Assembly: GCF_036178145.1 (NCBI RefSeq)
Contig: NZ_CP108067.1
Location: 1,860,001 to 1,924,000, forward strand
Source: Streptomyces sp. NBC_00273
GTDB lineage: Bacteria; Actinomycetota; Actinomycetes; Streptomycetales; Streptomycetaceae
Reading direction: 5' to 3'
DNA length: 64,000 nt
This document shows, one piece after another, positions 52,524 through 61,676 of the stretch. Below the pieces are notes generated by a model. The model searched no databases, was not told where the DNA came from, and saw only the letters and a list, made by a program, of their open reading frames with translations. A program made the translations under genes and the position numbers. Numbering within the stretch: position 1 is the first letter of the stretch; every line of letters starts with the position of its first letter.

Positions 52524-52742
52524 ATGAAAGCGCCCAAGCGGGACAAGTCGTCACGGCGCCGGACGACCGTCGCGGCGAGCCTGGCCCTGGCCGGTACCCT
52601 GCTCGCCGTCCCGTACATCGCCCAGGCCGCCACCGCCGACGAACCGGTCTCCGGACCGGTCCAGGCGCCCCCTCCGAACTGGGTCCGGCCGAACATCGGG
52701 GGCTCCTGGACCGCGTGGCAAGTGGCGCCGAACGGGGGCTGA
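52524..52742 (+). CDS. second small secreted peptide
   Basis: 72 residues from the ATG at 52524. A basic N-terminus (MKAPKRDKSSRRRTT) and hydrophobic core (AASLALAGTLLAVPYIAQAA) form a signal peptide with cleavage near AQA-ATADE. The mature part (about 38 residues) is Pro- and Trp-rich (PPPNWVRPNIGGSWTAWQVA) without cysteines. No family recognised. An in-frame GTG upstream is less likely. Confidence 0.55.
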   Translation: MKAPKRDKSSRRRTTVAASLALAGTLLAVPYIAQAATADEPVSGPVQAPPPNWVRPNIGGSWTAWQVAPNGG

Positions 52743-52843
52743 GTACCGGCTCGGGGTCCGGCAGGGAGCGCGCCCCGCGTGACCAGGATGGTGTCCGTCC
52801 CGTGCACGTGGAACTTCACCCGCCAGCCCGTCATTCGTAGGCG

Positions 52844-53010
52844 ATGGACTTCGCCCGCACCGTCAAGAAGGCCGTCCCCCGCCAGCGGGTCATCCTCACC
52901 GTGCACGAAACGAAGCGCCTCGGACGCGGCACCGCCGAACTCCCGGCCGTCACCGAACTCCTGGCCATCGCCGAGGACCTACGCCACCACGACATCCAGA
53001 CGGACCATCG
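52844..53010 (+). pseudogene. fragment of a serine recombinase (resolvase)
   Basis: The frame reads MDFARTVKKAVPRQRVILTV, HETKRLGRGTAELP and LLAIAEDLRHHDIQ, which is the central part of a resolvase catalytic domain. Similarity ends at about 53005 and the frame then runs into the toxin gene. The N-terminal Ser region and DNA-binding domain are absent. Confidence 0.75.
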
Positions 53011-53036
53011 ATTCACCCTGAAAGGAATTTTCAACA

Positions 53037-54353
53037 GTGAGCAGTAAAGCTCATTCGAGTCGACTGCAGAAACGCTTCCCTCTCATAGGGGCTCTGCTCT
53101 GCGTTCTCAGTATGCTCATCCTGATTCCCGCGTCACCGGCCCAGGCCCAACCGACTCCATTCACCAGTATCAACCTGGTGACCTGGAACTCTCTCGGTCA
53201 AAACTGGAGCAGCGTCGCCGCCCTCCTGAGCCGTGGACACGGTCGGGAGAACCAGTTGGCGGTAATCCAGGAGGCAGGCCCCGCGCCCGCCGAGATGCAG
53301 GACTTCGGCGTCGTGGCGGAACGAACGTTCGGCAACGTGACGTACCAAGTCCGCCGTTACCGCTGGGAAGCGCCCGGCGCGACCTACCAGGTCTACTGGA
53401 TGAACGGAAACGCCGCCAATGGCGGACGGGTCAACTTCGCCATAGTCGCAAGGGAAATGGCGCTGTCCGTCCTCATTGCGCCGCCCCCGCGCCCCAACAC
53501 CCGACCCTCCTTCGGTATCAGGATCGGCCTGGACTACTATTTCAACGTCCATGCGCCGTCTCCGAACAACGGGCAGGATGCTGTTCAAATCCTGTCGAAC
53601 ATCAGCGACACCGTGGCAGCTGTCGACGGCTCGAACTGGACCGCGATAGGGGATTTCAATGTAAACCCTGGCGCCCTTCAGCCCTTCATCAACGGAGTAT
53701 GGCCGACGGTGGGCAGGCGGCCGGTGATCTATCAACCCGGTGTGCCCACACAGGACGGGTGGGGAACTCTTGACTACATGGTGTCCAGTCATAGCTTCCC
53801 GGGGCTGCGCATGGTCCGTGACGGCCAGATCGGAAGCAGCGACCACTACCCGGTGTACAACGAGTTCAATTTGAGTGGCGGGGGGGAGGAATACTACCTT
53901 CGGTCCAACAAGTATCCGAATTACACCATGCAGCCCAATGGCAGCCCGTACACCGGCGACAGCGTTATTCTCGGGTACCCCTCGTCCCCGTTCGATGAAT
54001 TCGTCTTCTCTGGCTCGTTTTCGAAAGCGAAGGCGGCGGGCGTAGGGGCGGCAGCGGCACTGACAACGATCAAGGAAGCGGACAGTGGCCTCTGCCTGGA
54101 CCCGCTCGGGTACGTTTCGCAAGTCAGGGCGAAGCTGGAACTCTACCCGTGCTCCGGATCAGTGGATCAGACGTTCTCCACAGACCCCGCCGACACCGGA
54201 GGTACCGACATGAAATCGATGATGATACGTCACGATCTCTCCGGGCTCTGCTTGAGTGTGTTCGAAAGCAGTACGTCTGCCGAACCGACGTGGATTGGGC
54301 TCGACAACTGCAATAAGAACTCGATCAATCAGAGGTTCTCCATCATTGCGTGA
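53037..54353 (+). CDS. secreted CdtB-like nuclease fused to a ricin-type lectin domain
   Basis: 438 residues from a GTG (AAAGGA upstream). Signal peptide RFPLIGALLCVLSMLILIPA, cleavage near AQA-QPT. Residues 40-280 match cytolethal distending toxin subunit B, a DNase I-like Mg-dependent nuclease/phosphatase: Asn51 (VTWNS), Glu79 (VIQEAG), His172 (FNVHAPSPNN), Asp206 and Asn208 (IGDFNVNP), Asp269-His270 (SSDHYPVYNEF), all present. Residues 285-438 look like a ricin-B lectin (SGLCLDPLG, LYPCSGSVDQTF, LDNCNKNSINQRFSII). No separate CdtA or CdtC is near. The gene is visibly AT-richer than its neighbours and starts at the break of a resolvase fragment, suggesting transfer. Confidence 0.85.
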   Translation: MSSKAHSSRLQKRFPLIGALLCVLSMLILIPASPAQAQPTPFTSINLVTWNSLGQNWSSVAALLSRGHGRENQLAVIQEAGPAPAEMQDFGVVAERTFGNVTYQVRRYRWEAPGATYQVYWMNGNAANGGRVNFAIVAREMALSVLIAPPPRPNTRPSFGIRIGLDYYFNVHAPSPNNGQDAVQILSNISDTVAAVDGSNWTAIGDFNVNPGALQPFINGVWPTVGRRPVIYQPGVPTQDGWGTLDYMVSSHSFPGLRMVRDGQIGSSDHYPVYNEFNLSGGGEEYYLRSNKYPNYTMQPNGSPYTGDSVILGYPSSPFDEFVFSGSFSKAKAAGVGAAAALTTIKEADSGLCLDPLGYVSQVRAKLELYPCSGSVDQTFSTDPADTGGTDMKSMMIRHDLSGLCLSVFESSTSAEPTWIGLDNCNKNSINQRFSIIA

Positions 54354-54408
54354 CCGCGTCATGACGCTTGCCTGACCTGAACCTCGACACTGTTCCGAAA
54401 CCCTGTCA

Positions 54409-54437
54409 TCGCCCCGCCCACAACCTGGGCGGGGCGA
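54409..54437 (+). terminator. strong GC hairpin after the CdtB-like gene
   Basis: TCGCCCCGCCCA (54409-54420) and TGGGCGGGGCGA (54426-54437) form a perfect 12-bp stem with the loop CAACC, 56 bases after the toxin stop. A T-run is absent apart from ATTC, as is common for actinobacterial terminators. Confidence 0.85.
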
Positions 54438-54925
54438 TTCACCTGTCACGACGCACCCGCTGGATCGATCGCGACATCCAGACGCGGGGCAGACCGGCCC
54501 CCACTCGATCGCAGGTTCAGGGGCTCCGTATCTGCTCGTGCCTACGACATGCTGTCGCGCCTTCGACTCCACGTTCGGCCCGCGGAGCCGGCCGTCCGTC
54601 GCGAGCGACGCCGCCTGAACCCAACGGCTCGCCAGACCCGCTGCTCGGTACAACGCGCTGTACCGAGCAGCGCCGGGCTTCGAACGCCACCGAGAGCCTC
54701 ATGGCGGAACGTCAGCAAGCCTGACGAACCGTCACCAAGGTCAGCATCGGGTCAGCATTGGTCCTGGCAAAGCTGACCCCACCTGGCCACACATGGGAAA
54801 CCTCAAAGCCGCGAAGCGGGCCGCCACAAGCCCCTGACGCGAGCCCTGCCGGAACGATCTCCGCGGGGCGTCGCGCTCTCTCCGGTCCACCTCGGGCAGA
54901 TCGACCCGATCAAGAAAAGCGCAGT
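54438..54925. other. gene-free stretch between toxin gene and pirin
   Basis: No gene is seen. A second perfect hairpin CGCTGCTCGGTACA / TGTACCGAGCAGCG (54639-54652 and 54659-54672, loop ACGCGC) lies inside, and GTCAGCAT is repeated near 54740-54755. The hairpin may end the minus-strand pirin transcript. Confidence 0.45.
54639..54672. terminator. 14-bp perfect hairpin, probable terminator of the pirin gene
   Basis: Stem CGCTGCTCGGTACA with its exact complement and a 6-base loop. It lies 254 bases beyond the pirin stop on the minus strand and 286 bases beyond the toxin stop, so which transcript it serves is uncertain. Confidence 0.5.
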
Positions 54926-55891
54926 TCAGCGCACCCGTCCGCGCGCTTTCAGCGGCCCCGGCGGGAGCTGCGGTGCAGGGATCGGAGGGCCGTCGTAGCC
55001 CTTCACTTCGCCGAAGCGAGTGCCCTCCATCCAGTCCTGGCGGGCCTGTACGATCTCCTCGTTGCTGCGCCCGATCCAGTTCCAGAACATCACGATCTCC
55101 TCCTCGAACGGCTCGCCGCCCAGGAGCATCAGGCCCGCGTCCGAGGTTGCCCGCAGGGGGAGTTCGGTGCGGCCGCAGCCGAGGTAGAGCATCGAGCCCG
55201 GGAGGACCGGGACGCCGTCGACGTGGGCCTCGCCCGACATCGACAGGACCGCGTACTCGAAGTCCGGGTCCAGCGGGAGGCGGGTTTCCGTGCCCGCCGC
55301 GAGGGCGAGGTCCGCGCCCACGATCGGGCTGTACGCCGTGCCCGGCGAGGTGGCCGTGTCCAGGGTGCCCAGGATGACCGTCGCCGTCAGCCCCGGGGCC
55401 GTCACGCGCGGGAGGTCGGTGTGGTGCTGGAAGTGCGGTTCCACGTTGCGGTGGGCGTCCGGCAGGGCAACCCACAGCTGGGCGCCGTGCAGGAAGCGGG
55501 CGTGCGGGCGCGGGCTCTCCTCCGAGTGGCTGATGCCGCGGCCGGAGGTCATCAGGCCCAGCTCCCGGGGGCGGATCGTCTCCAGGCTGCCGACGCTGTC
55601 GCGGTGCAGTACCTCGCCCTCGTGCAGCCAGCTCACCGTCTGGAGCCCGGCGTGCGGGTGCGGCGCGACCTGCATGCCGGGCTCGTCGGCGATGTCGTCC
55701 GGGCCGTAGTGGTCCACGAAGCACCAGGCGCCCACCATGCGGCGGCCCAGGTTGGGCAGGAGCCGGCGGACCTCGGAAGACTCTCCGAGCTTGACCGTGC
55801 GGGGGCTGAGGAGCTCGCGCACCGGTTCGGCCACGACGAAGCCGCGGCCGCCGCAGGCGGAGAGAGCGGGCTGGCGATCGAGATTGCTCAT
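54926..55891 (-). CDS. pirin-family bicupin
   Basis: 321 residues. N-terminal cupin with the metal site PHPHAGLQTVSWLHEGEVLH and a further HSEESP motif; the C-terminal pirin_C domain runs from about 185 to 290 (LYLGCGRTELPLRATSDAGL). Pirins act as quercetinase-like dioxygenases or regulators of central metabolism; the metal ligands are intact. It stands alone, divergent from the TPR gene. Confidence 0.93.
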   Translation of the reverse strand: MSNLDRQPALSACGGRGFVVAEPVRELLSPRTVKLGESSEVRRLLPNLGRRMVGAWCFVDHYGPDDIADEPGMQVAPHPHAGLQTVSWLHEGEVLHRDSVGSLETIRPRELGLMTSGRGISHSEESPRPHARFLHGAQLWVALPDAHRNVEPHFQHHTDLPRVTAPGLTATVILGTLDTATSPGTAYSPIVGADLALAAGTETRLPLDPDFEYAVLSMSGEAHVDGVPVLPGSMLYLGCGRTELPLRATSDAGLMLLGGEPFEEEIVMFWNWIGRSNEEIVQARQDWMEGTRFGEVKGYDGPPIPAPQLPPGPLKARGRVR

Positions 55892-55996
55892 GTGGACAAC
55901 CTAGCCCCGAGACGGTGGCCGCGGAGAGCGGAATGTTCCACGGCCGGGGCGTGTTGGAGGCAGCGGACGGACCACCTGAACGGCGGAAGGGACGCG

Positions 55997-56347
55997 ATGA
56001 ACGCGCCGACGACGTACTTCGAGCACGGGACGGCAGCCGAGCGCTGGGCGCGCGCCCAGCTCTTCTTCGACGCGAAGGAGTACGCGACGGCCGCCCGCAT
56101 CCTGGAGACGCTGGCGGTCGAGGCCCCCGAGCAGCTGGCGCCCCGGCTGCTGCTGGCCCGCGCCTACTACCACTCCGCCCAGCTCTCCCGCGCCGAGCGC
56201 GAGCTCCGCGCCGTCCTGGAGCGCTGGCCGGTGGAGGACTACGCACAGCTGATGCTCGGTCGCACCCTGGAGCGTCTGGGTCGGGCCACCGAGGCCCGTC
56301 CCCACCTGCGGATGGCCGCCGCCATGGCCGGCGAGTTCCCCGAGTAG
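55997..56347 (+). CDS. tetratricopeptide repeat protein
   Basis: 116 residues from the ATG at 55997 with GGAAGGGA upstream. Two to three TPR helices pairs are visible (AQLFFDAKEYATAARILETL, LARAYYHSAQLSRAERELRA, LMLGRTLERLGRATEARPHL). Such small TPR proteins act as scaffolds; the partner is unknown. It is divergent from pirin and 61 bp upstream of the methyltransferase gene. Confidence 0.9.
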   Translation: MNAPTTYFEHGTAAERWARAQLFFDAKEYATAARILETLAVEAPEQLAPRLLLARAYYHSAQLSRAERELRAVLERWPVEDYAQLMLGRTLERLGRATEARPHLRMAAAMAGEFPE

Positions 56348-56408
56348 TGCGCCGCCCGGCCCCGCGCATGCGGGGTCGGGCCTTCGGCTCGGATAGCCTG
56401 GGCCCCAT

Positions 56409-57611
56409 ATGAACCACCTCACCACACCCTTCGGCTCCTACGAGCTCACCCGCTTCCCCGAGGACCCTCGCGACCGGCTCCGCGCCTGGGACGCGGCCGA
56501 CGAGTACCTGTTGCGCCACCTCGACTCCGGTACCGGGGAACGCGGGCCGGTGGACCTGGCCGCCGCCGGCCGGATCGTCGTGCTCGGGGACCGCTGGGGG
56601 ACGCTGACGACTGCGCTCGCCGCGTACCACCCGACGCAGATCACCGACTCCGCCCTCACGCGCGCCGCCACCGCCGCGAACCTGGACCGGGCCGGCATCG
56701 GAACGTCCAAGTCGACGGTGACCCTGCTGACGACCCAGGACCCGCCGCCCGAGCGGATCGACGTCCTGTTGGTGCGCGTGCCCAAGAGCCTGGCGCTGCT
56801 GGAGGACCAGCTGTACCGGCTGGCCCCGCACGTGCACGCGGGCACCGTCGTCGTCGGCACCGGCATGGTCAAGGAGATCCACACCTCCACGCTGCGCCTC
56901 TTCGAGAAGATCCTCGGCCCGACGAGGACCTCGCTCGCGGAGAAGAAGGCACGGCTGATCTTCTGCACGCCGGGCACCCCCGGGGCGACCCGTCCCACGT
57001 CCGCCGGGCCGTGGCCGCTGACGTACACGGTGGACGAGGAGGCCGGTTCGGCCTCGGGCCTGTCCGTCGTCAACCACGCCGGGATCTTCTGCGCCGACCG
57101 GCTCGACGTCGGCACCCGCTTCTTCCTGCAGAACCTGCCGACCAACACGGACGGGGCCCGGGTCGTGGACCTGGGCTGCGGGAACGGCGTCGTCGGCACG
57201 GCCGTCCAGGTCCACGACCCGGACGCCGAGGTCGTGTTCACCGACGAGTCCTACCAGGCGGTCGCCTCGGCGCGGGCGACCTACCGGGCGAACATCCGCG
57301 AGGGCCGGCGCACCGCCGAGTTCCACGTCGGCGACGGCGTCGCGATGCTCTCCCCCGGCTCGGTGGACCTGGTGCTGAGCAACCCGCCCTTCCACTCCCA
57401 CCAGGCCACGACGGACGCGACGGCGCTGCGGATGTTCGCGCAGTCGCGCAAGGTGCTGCGGCCGGGCGGCGAGCTGTGGATCGTCGCCAACCGGCACATG
57501 GGCTACCACACCCATCTGCGGCGGCTGTTCGGTAACAGCGAAGTCGTCGCGAGCGAGCCGAAGTTCGTGGTCCTGCGGGCGGTCAAGCAGGATCGTCCGC
57601 GGCCCATGTGA
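56409..57611 (+). CDS. RlmG/RsmC-like rRNA (guanine-N2) methyltransferase
   Basis: 400 residues. Two Rossmann-like halves as in RlmG: a degenerate N-terminal one (GRIVVLGDRWGTLTTALAAY) and an active C-terminal one with SAM motif VVDLGCGNGVVG (252-263) and catalytic NPPFHS (325-330). Members methylate N2 of guanine in 23S (G1835) or 16S rRNA. The N-terminal half probably only binds RNA. No obvious operon partner besides the MerR gene 28 bp downstream. Confidence 0.88.
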   Translation: MNHLTTPFGSYELTRFPEDPRDRLRAWDAADEYLLRHLDSGTGERGPVDLAAAGRIVVLGDRWGTLTTALAAYHPTQITDSALTRAATAANLDRAGIGTSKSTVTLLTTQDPPPERIDVLLVRVPKSLALLEDQLYRLAPHVHAGTVVVGTGMVKEIHTSTLRLFEKILGPTRTSLAEKKARLIFCTPGTPGATRPTSAGPWPLTYTVDEEAGSASGLSVVNHAGIFCADRLDVGTRFFLQNLPTNTDGARVVDLGCGNGVVGTAVQVHDPDAEVVFTDESYQAVASARATYRANIREGRRTAEFHVGDGVAMLSPGSVDLVLSNPPFHSHQATTDATALRMFAQSRKVLRPGGELWIVANRHMGYHTHLRRLFGNSEVVASEPKFVVLRAVKQDRPRPM

Positions 57612-57639
57612 CCTGCCGGCAAGTCCTACACTCTGGCGC

Positions 57640-58494
57640 GTGAGCAGCCAGGTGGAGGACGGAAGCGGGAGCAGCAGCGGAAGCGGCGGCAGCGGGCGCT
57701 ACCGCCGCGAGGACGTGGCCCGGGCGGCCGGCGTCAAGGTGCGCAACCTGCGCTACTACCAGGAGCGCGGGCTGCTGCCGCCGCCGCGCCGGGAGGGCCG
57801 GATCGCCTGGTACTCCGACGATCACCTGACCCGGCTGCGGCTGATCAGCGATCTGCTGGGGCGCGGCTACACGGTCAACGGCATCGCCGAGCTCCTGCAC
57901 GCCTGGGAGCAGGGTGGCGGCCTGTCCCAACTGCTGGGCCTGGAACGGGAGATGACCCGGGACTGGGTGCAGGAGGAGCCGGTGACGATGACCCGGCGCG
58001 AGTTGCGGGAGCTGTTCGGCCCGACGGCGACCGCCGCGGACACCCGGCGGGCGGCGGAGCTCGGCTACGTGACGGTCGACGGGGACCTGGTCACGTACCC
58101 GAGCCGGCAGCTGCTGGAGGCGACGCTGGCGCTGGTGCGGCAGGGGGTGCCGCTCGCGGAGGTCCTCGATGCCGGGGAGTTCGTACAGGCACAGGCCGCT
58201 GCGGTCGCCGACCGGTTCGTGGGGCTCTTCCGACGGTACGTGATCGACGCCGCGGGCGCGGACGGCTCGACGGGCCCGGAGGGTTCGGGCGACCCGGGAA
58301 GTTCGGGCGACCCGGACGCCTCGCAGGGCTCGGAGGGCCTGGAGCGGCTTTCGGCCACGCAGCTGCAGCACATCACGGCGGCGGTAACGGCCCTGCGGCC
58401 GGTGGCCGGTGAGGTGGTGGCCACCGAGTTCGCGCGGGCGATGGCCCGACGGGTGGACGCGGAGGTCGCCGAACTGCTGCGGACGGAGCAGTAG
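57640..58494 (+). CDS. MerR-family transcriptional regulator
   Basis: 284 residues from a GTG. After a Ser/Gly-rich leader (residues 6-19), the MerR HTH runs RREDVARAAGVKVRNLRYYQ ERG..., then WYSDDHLTRLRLISDLLGRG. A long C-terminal effector region contains a low-complexity Gly/Ser/Pro/Asp linker (about 205-230), similar in composition to the N-terminal leader. No metal-binding Cys pair is seen, so an organic ligand is likely. Confidence 0.9.
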   Translation: MSSQVEDGSGSSSGSGGSGRYRREDVARAAGVKVRNLRYYQERGLLPPPRREGRIAWYSDDHLTRLRLISDLLGRGYTVNGIAELLHAWEQGGGLSQLLGLEREMTRDWVQEEPVTMTRRELRELFGPTATAADTRRAAELGYVTVDGDLVTYPSRQLLEATLALVRQGVPLAEVLDAGEFVQAQAAAVADRFVGLFRRYVIDAAGADGSTGPEGSGDPGSSGDPDASQGSEGLERLSATQLQHITAAVTALRPVAGEVVATEFARAMARRVDAEVAELLRTEQ

Positions 58495-58601
58495 GAGTCG
58501 GCTCAAAGGGTGCGCTCGCACAACCTTGCCAACCCCCATTGGCACTCTTACATTCAACTCGTCGGTAACAACGGTGCACAGCCGATATAAGGGACGACCT
58601 C
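58495..58601 (+). promoter_or_regulatory. AT-rich promoter region of the DUF6230 operon
   Basis: 107 bp, markedly less GC-rich than its surroundings, ending in TATAAGGGACGACCTC before the ATG. It probably contains the promoter of the three-gene operon. Confidence 0.45.
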
Positions 58602-60336
<1,735 letters not shown>

Positions 60337-60465
60337 CCTCCGCCGGTCCCCGGCCACGGGTCCCGAACCAGCCCGCCCGGCCCCGGAGCGTCCGGTGCCG
60401 GGCGGATCGCCGTCCTGCGGAAAATGCGTTGCCGCCGCCGGCGCGGACGGGCCAAGCTCGCCGGC

Positions 60466-60795
60466 ATGTCCCAGAGCACCGAGCACCAGCCGTCGCAGTC
60501 CGCCGCCGCTTCCGTCTCCGCCCCGAGCCCGCTACGACGGGACGTCGGCGACCTCTTCTCCGGCGGCCGCCTCACCGTGATCCCGCGCAAGGTCGCCCGG
60601 CGCGAGCAGTTGCTCGCCCACCTCGCGGAGACCCTCTTCGCGGTGGACCGGGAGTACACGGAGCCCGAGGTGAACGATGCGCTGCGCACCGTGCACGAGG
60701 ACTGCTCGGCGCTGCGGCGCTATCTGATCACCTCGGGCCGGCTCACGCGGACCCGTGACGGACGTACCTACCGGCGGGCGGCGACCACCCGGTAG
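60466..60795 (+). CDS. DUF2087 domain protein
   Basis: 109 residues from the ATG at 60466. The C-terminal 65 residues carry the DUF2087 pattern: GRLTVIPRKVARREQLLAHL, YTEPEVNDALRTVHEDCSAL, RRYLITSGRLTRTRDGRTYR. This winged-helix-like module is often found with HTH regulators. Its 3' end overlaps the convergent phosphoesterase gene by 28 bases. Confidence 0.87.
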   Translation: MSQSTEHQPSQSAAASVSAPSPLRRDVGDLFSGGRLTVIPRKVARREQLLAHLAETLFAVDREYTEPEVNDALRTVHEDCSALRRYLITSGRLTRTRDGRTYRRAATTR

Positions 60796-61541
60796 TGGGT
60801 CGTCAGCCGGCCGTCGTCACCGAGCACGTGGAAGGCGACGGCCGGGGGCTCGTCGAGGTGCACGTGCTCGGAGGACCCGGTCGGCGCCTCCCACGGCAGC
60901 CGGAGCGTGGAGACCACCCCGGGCGCGACCAGCACCGGCCGGCCCGCGAAGGTGGTGGCCGCGGCGGTGTGCGCGTGTCCGCACAGGAAAGCGGTCAGGT
61001 GCGGGTGGCGCTCGACGAGCGCGGCGAGCCGCTCCTCCCCGAACTGGCGGATCTCGTCCACGTACGGGGTGTGCAGCGGCACCGGTGGGTGGTGGAAGGC
61101 GACCAGGACCGGGGTCTCCGGCGGGGTGTCGGTCAGTACGCCGTCCAGCCAGGCCAGGGTGGACTCCTCCAGGAAGCCGTGGTGCTCGCCGGGAACGGAC
61201 GAGTCGCACACGGCGAGGACGAAGCCCTCGCCGCGCAGCACCTGGTCGACGGGCTCGGTGGAGAGGGACTCCCCGGAAGACTCCCCCAGCAGGCCGCGGC
61301 GGAATGCGGCGCGCTCGTCGTGGTTGCCGGGGCAGACCACCAGGGGGTGGCGCGAGCGGAGCAGCTTCGCGGCTTCCTCGTACTCGGCGTCCTCGGCGTG
61401 GTCGGCTATGTCCCCGCTCACGAGTACGGCGTCCAAGTCGTAAGGAAGGGCGTCGAGATACTCCATGACGGCGCGGGTGCGGTCGGCCGCGCGCCGGTCA
61501 CCGTCGAGATGGACGTCGCTGAGGTGGGCGATCACGATCAC
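60768..61541 (-). CDS. calcineurin-like metallophosphoesterase (CpdA-like)
   Basis: 257 residues from a GTG. All metal-binding motifs are present: LSDVHLDGD (D-x-H), VLVSGDIADH (GD), VCPGNHDERA (GNHD), AFHHPPVP and FLCGHAHTA (GHxH). This is the class III cyclic nucleotide phosphodiesterase group, which also cleaves other phosphodiesters. The length is standard. It overlaps DUF2087 tail to tail. Confidence 0.92.
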   Translation of the reverse strand: MIVIAHLSDVHLDGDRRAADRTRAVMEYLDALPYDLDAVLVSGDIADHAEDAEYEEAAKLLRSRHPLVVCPGNHDERAAFRRGLLGESSGESLSTEPVDQVLRGEGFVLAVCDSSVPGEHHGFLEESTLAWLDGVLTDTPPETPVLVAFHHPPVPLHTPYVDEIRQFGEERLAALVERHPHLTAFLCGHAHTAAATTFAGRPVLVAPGVVSTLRLPWEAPTGSSEHVHLDEPPAVAFHVLGDDGRLTTHYRVVAARR

Positions 61542-61628
61542 GTGCGGTGTCTCCTTCGTCTCTGGTCAAGAGATGTGGTGAACACCCATTCAACACGCCG
61601 AACCACCGCCCACCCGCTGCGGGTTGCC

Positions 61629-61662
61629 GGCCCTCGGTCCGCCCTCGGTCCGCCCTCGGTCG
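61629..61662. repeat. short tandem repeat GCCCTCGGTCC x3
   Basis: Three copies of an 11-bp unit (the last ending CGT) in the gap between the phosphoesterase and the surface-protein stop codon. No function seen. Confidence 0.7.
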
Positions 61663-61676
61663 TCCCCGGCCAGTCC

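Noticed and set aside
54741..57515. 924-codon minus-strand frame
   Set aside because: It runs antisense through the pirin, TPR and methyltransferase genes with low-complexity translation; those genes have recognisable families and ribosome sites.
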